From positions 1 to 5,542 of the forward strand of contig CAZXVW010000251.1 of NCBI GenBank assembly GCA_964644025.1: a stretch of DNA of 5,542 nucleotides. The letters run 5' to 3'. This document shows, piece by piece, positions 5,523 through 5,542 of the stretch. Below the pieces are notes generated by a model. It did not search any database. It saw nothing but the letters and a program-made list of their open reading frames with translations, and was not told the DNA's origin. The first letter of the stretch is position 1; each line of letters begins with the position of its first letter. The stretch comes from CAZXVW01 sp964644025. Its GTDB lineage: Bacteria > Acidobacteriota > Terriglobia > Bryobacterales > Bryobacteraceae. Made by a program: the position numbers and the translations under genes.

Positions 5523-5528
5523 GCTCTC

Positions 5529-5542
5529 ATAGCATCAAATTA
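5529..5542. other. Right flank of the insertion sequence (target remnant)
   Basis: Fourteen bases of host DNA beyond the predicted element end, cut by the window edge. Its last nine bases, ATCAAATTA (5534-5542), recur at 4347-4355 inside the candidate guide RNA. Too short to assign to a gene. Confidence 0.45.

Larger units (their letters stand above)
4254..5528 (-). mobile_element. IS110-family (IS1111-type) insertion sequence, complete
   Basis: An intact DEDD transposase is bounded by perfect 11-bp inverted repeats (CTGCAACTCCG at 4257-4267 and CGGAGTTGCAG at 5511-5521). IS1111-type elements are described as having subterminal repeats with about 7 bp outside the repeat on the transposase-start side and 3 bp on the other. 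Applying this gives 4254-5528, about 1.28 kb, and leaves CTC at both junctions (4251-4253 and 5526-5528), consistent with a shared core. The non-coding DNA is longer after the gene than before it, also as in the IS1111 group. Ends are predicted, not proven. The transposase is transcribed toward the cNMP-domain gene. Confidence 0.8.

Noticed and set aside
4254..5528. Classic DDE insertion sequence with terminal repeats and target duplication
   Set aside because: The transposase is of the DEDD/serine IS110 type, the repeats are subterminal, and only a three-base match (CTC) is found at the junctions, consistent with the IS1111 group.

Overview
The window reads as bacterial chromosome, GC-rich throughout, with five protein-coding genes and one insertion sequence. 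No rRNA, tRNA or CRISPR array is visible. A TIM-barrel protein with a twin-arginine-type leader next to an exported-looking MmgE/PrpD protein resembles soil Acidobacteriota (Bryobacter/Solibacter-like genomes) or similar high-GC environmental phyla. That assignment is inference from gene style only.

Left part (1-2198, minus strand): a two-gene unit. A MmgE/PrpD-family protein with an N-terminal signal peptide (672-2198) is followed after 11 nt by a gene that runs off the left edge (1-660). The second protein looks like a lipocalin-type beta-barrel of the tocopherol cyclase / CrtC / AttH kind. It starts with GTG and is cut by the window.

Middle (2199-3286): a short divergent intergenic region separates this unit from a plus-strand gene (2432-3286) for a sugar phosphate isomerase/epimerase-like TIM barrel with an RR-x-F leader. 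Both divergent genes therefore appear to encode exported, enzyme-fold proteins. A shared catabolic role is plausible but no substrate can be read from the sequence.

Right-middle (3345-4253): a small stand-alone cyclic-nucleotide-binding-domain protein (3345-3812, minus) converges on the TIM-barrel gene. Upstream of it lie a probable promoter with two helically phased A-tracts and about 440 nt without a convincing gene. That stretch contains a strong perfect hairpin at 4096-4127.

Right end (about 4254-5528): a complete IS110-family element of the IS1111 type. It has an intact DEDD/serine transposase (4388-5458, minus), perfect 11-bp subterminal inverted repeats (4257-4267 and 5511-5521), and about 120 nt of non-coding DNA between the transposase stop and the right repeat, where this group encodes its seekRNA/bridge RNA. 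That stretch contains a 9-nt sequence identical to the DNA flanking the other end of the element, and a 6-mer complementary to the rebuilt insertion junction, as expected of target guides. A third copy of the repeat motif overlaps the transposase Shine-Dalgarno sequence and can fold with the left repeat to mask it. The guide RNA candidate and this translational lock are the most interesting parts of the window.
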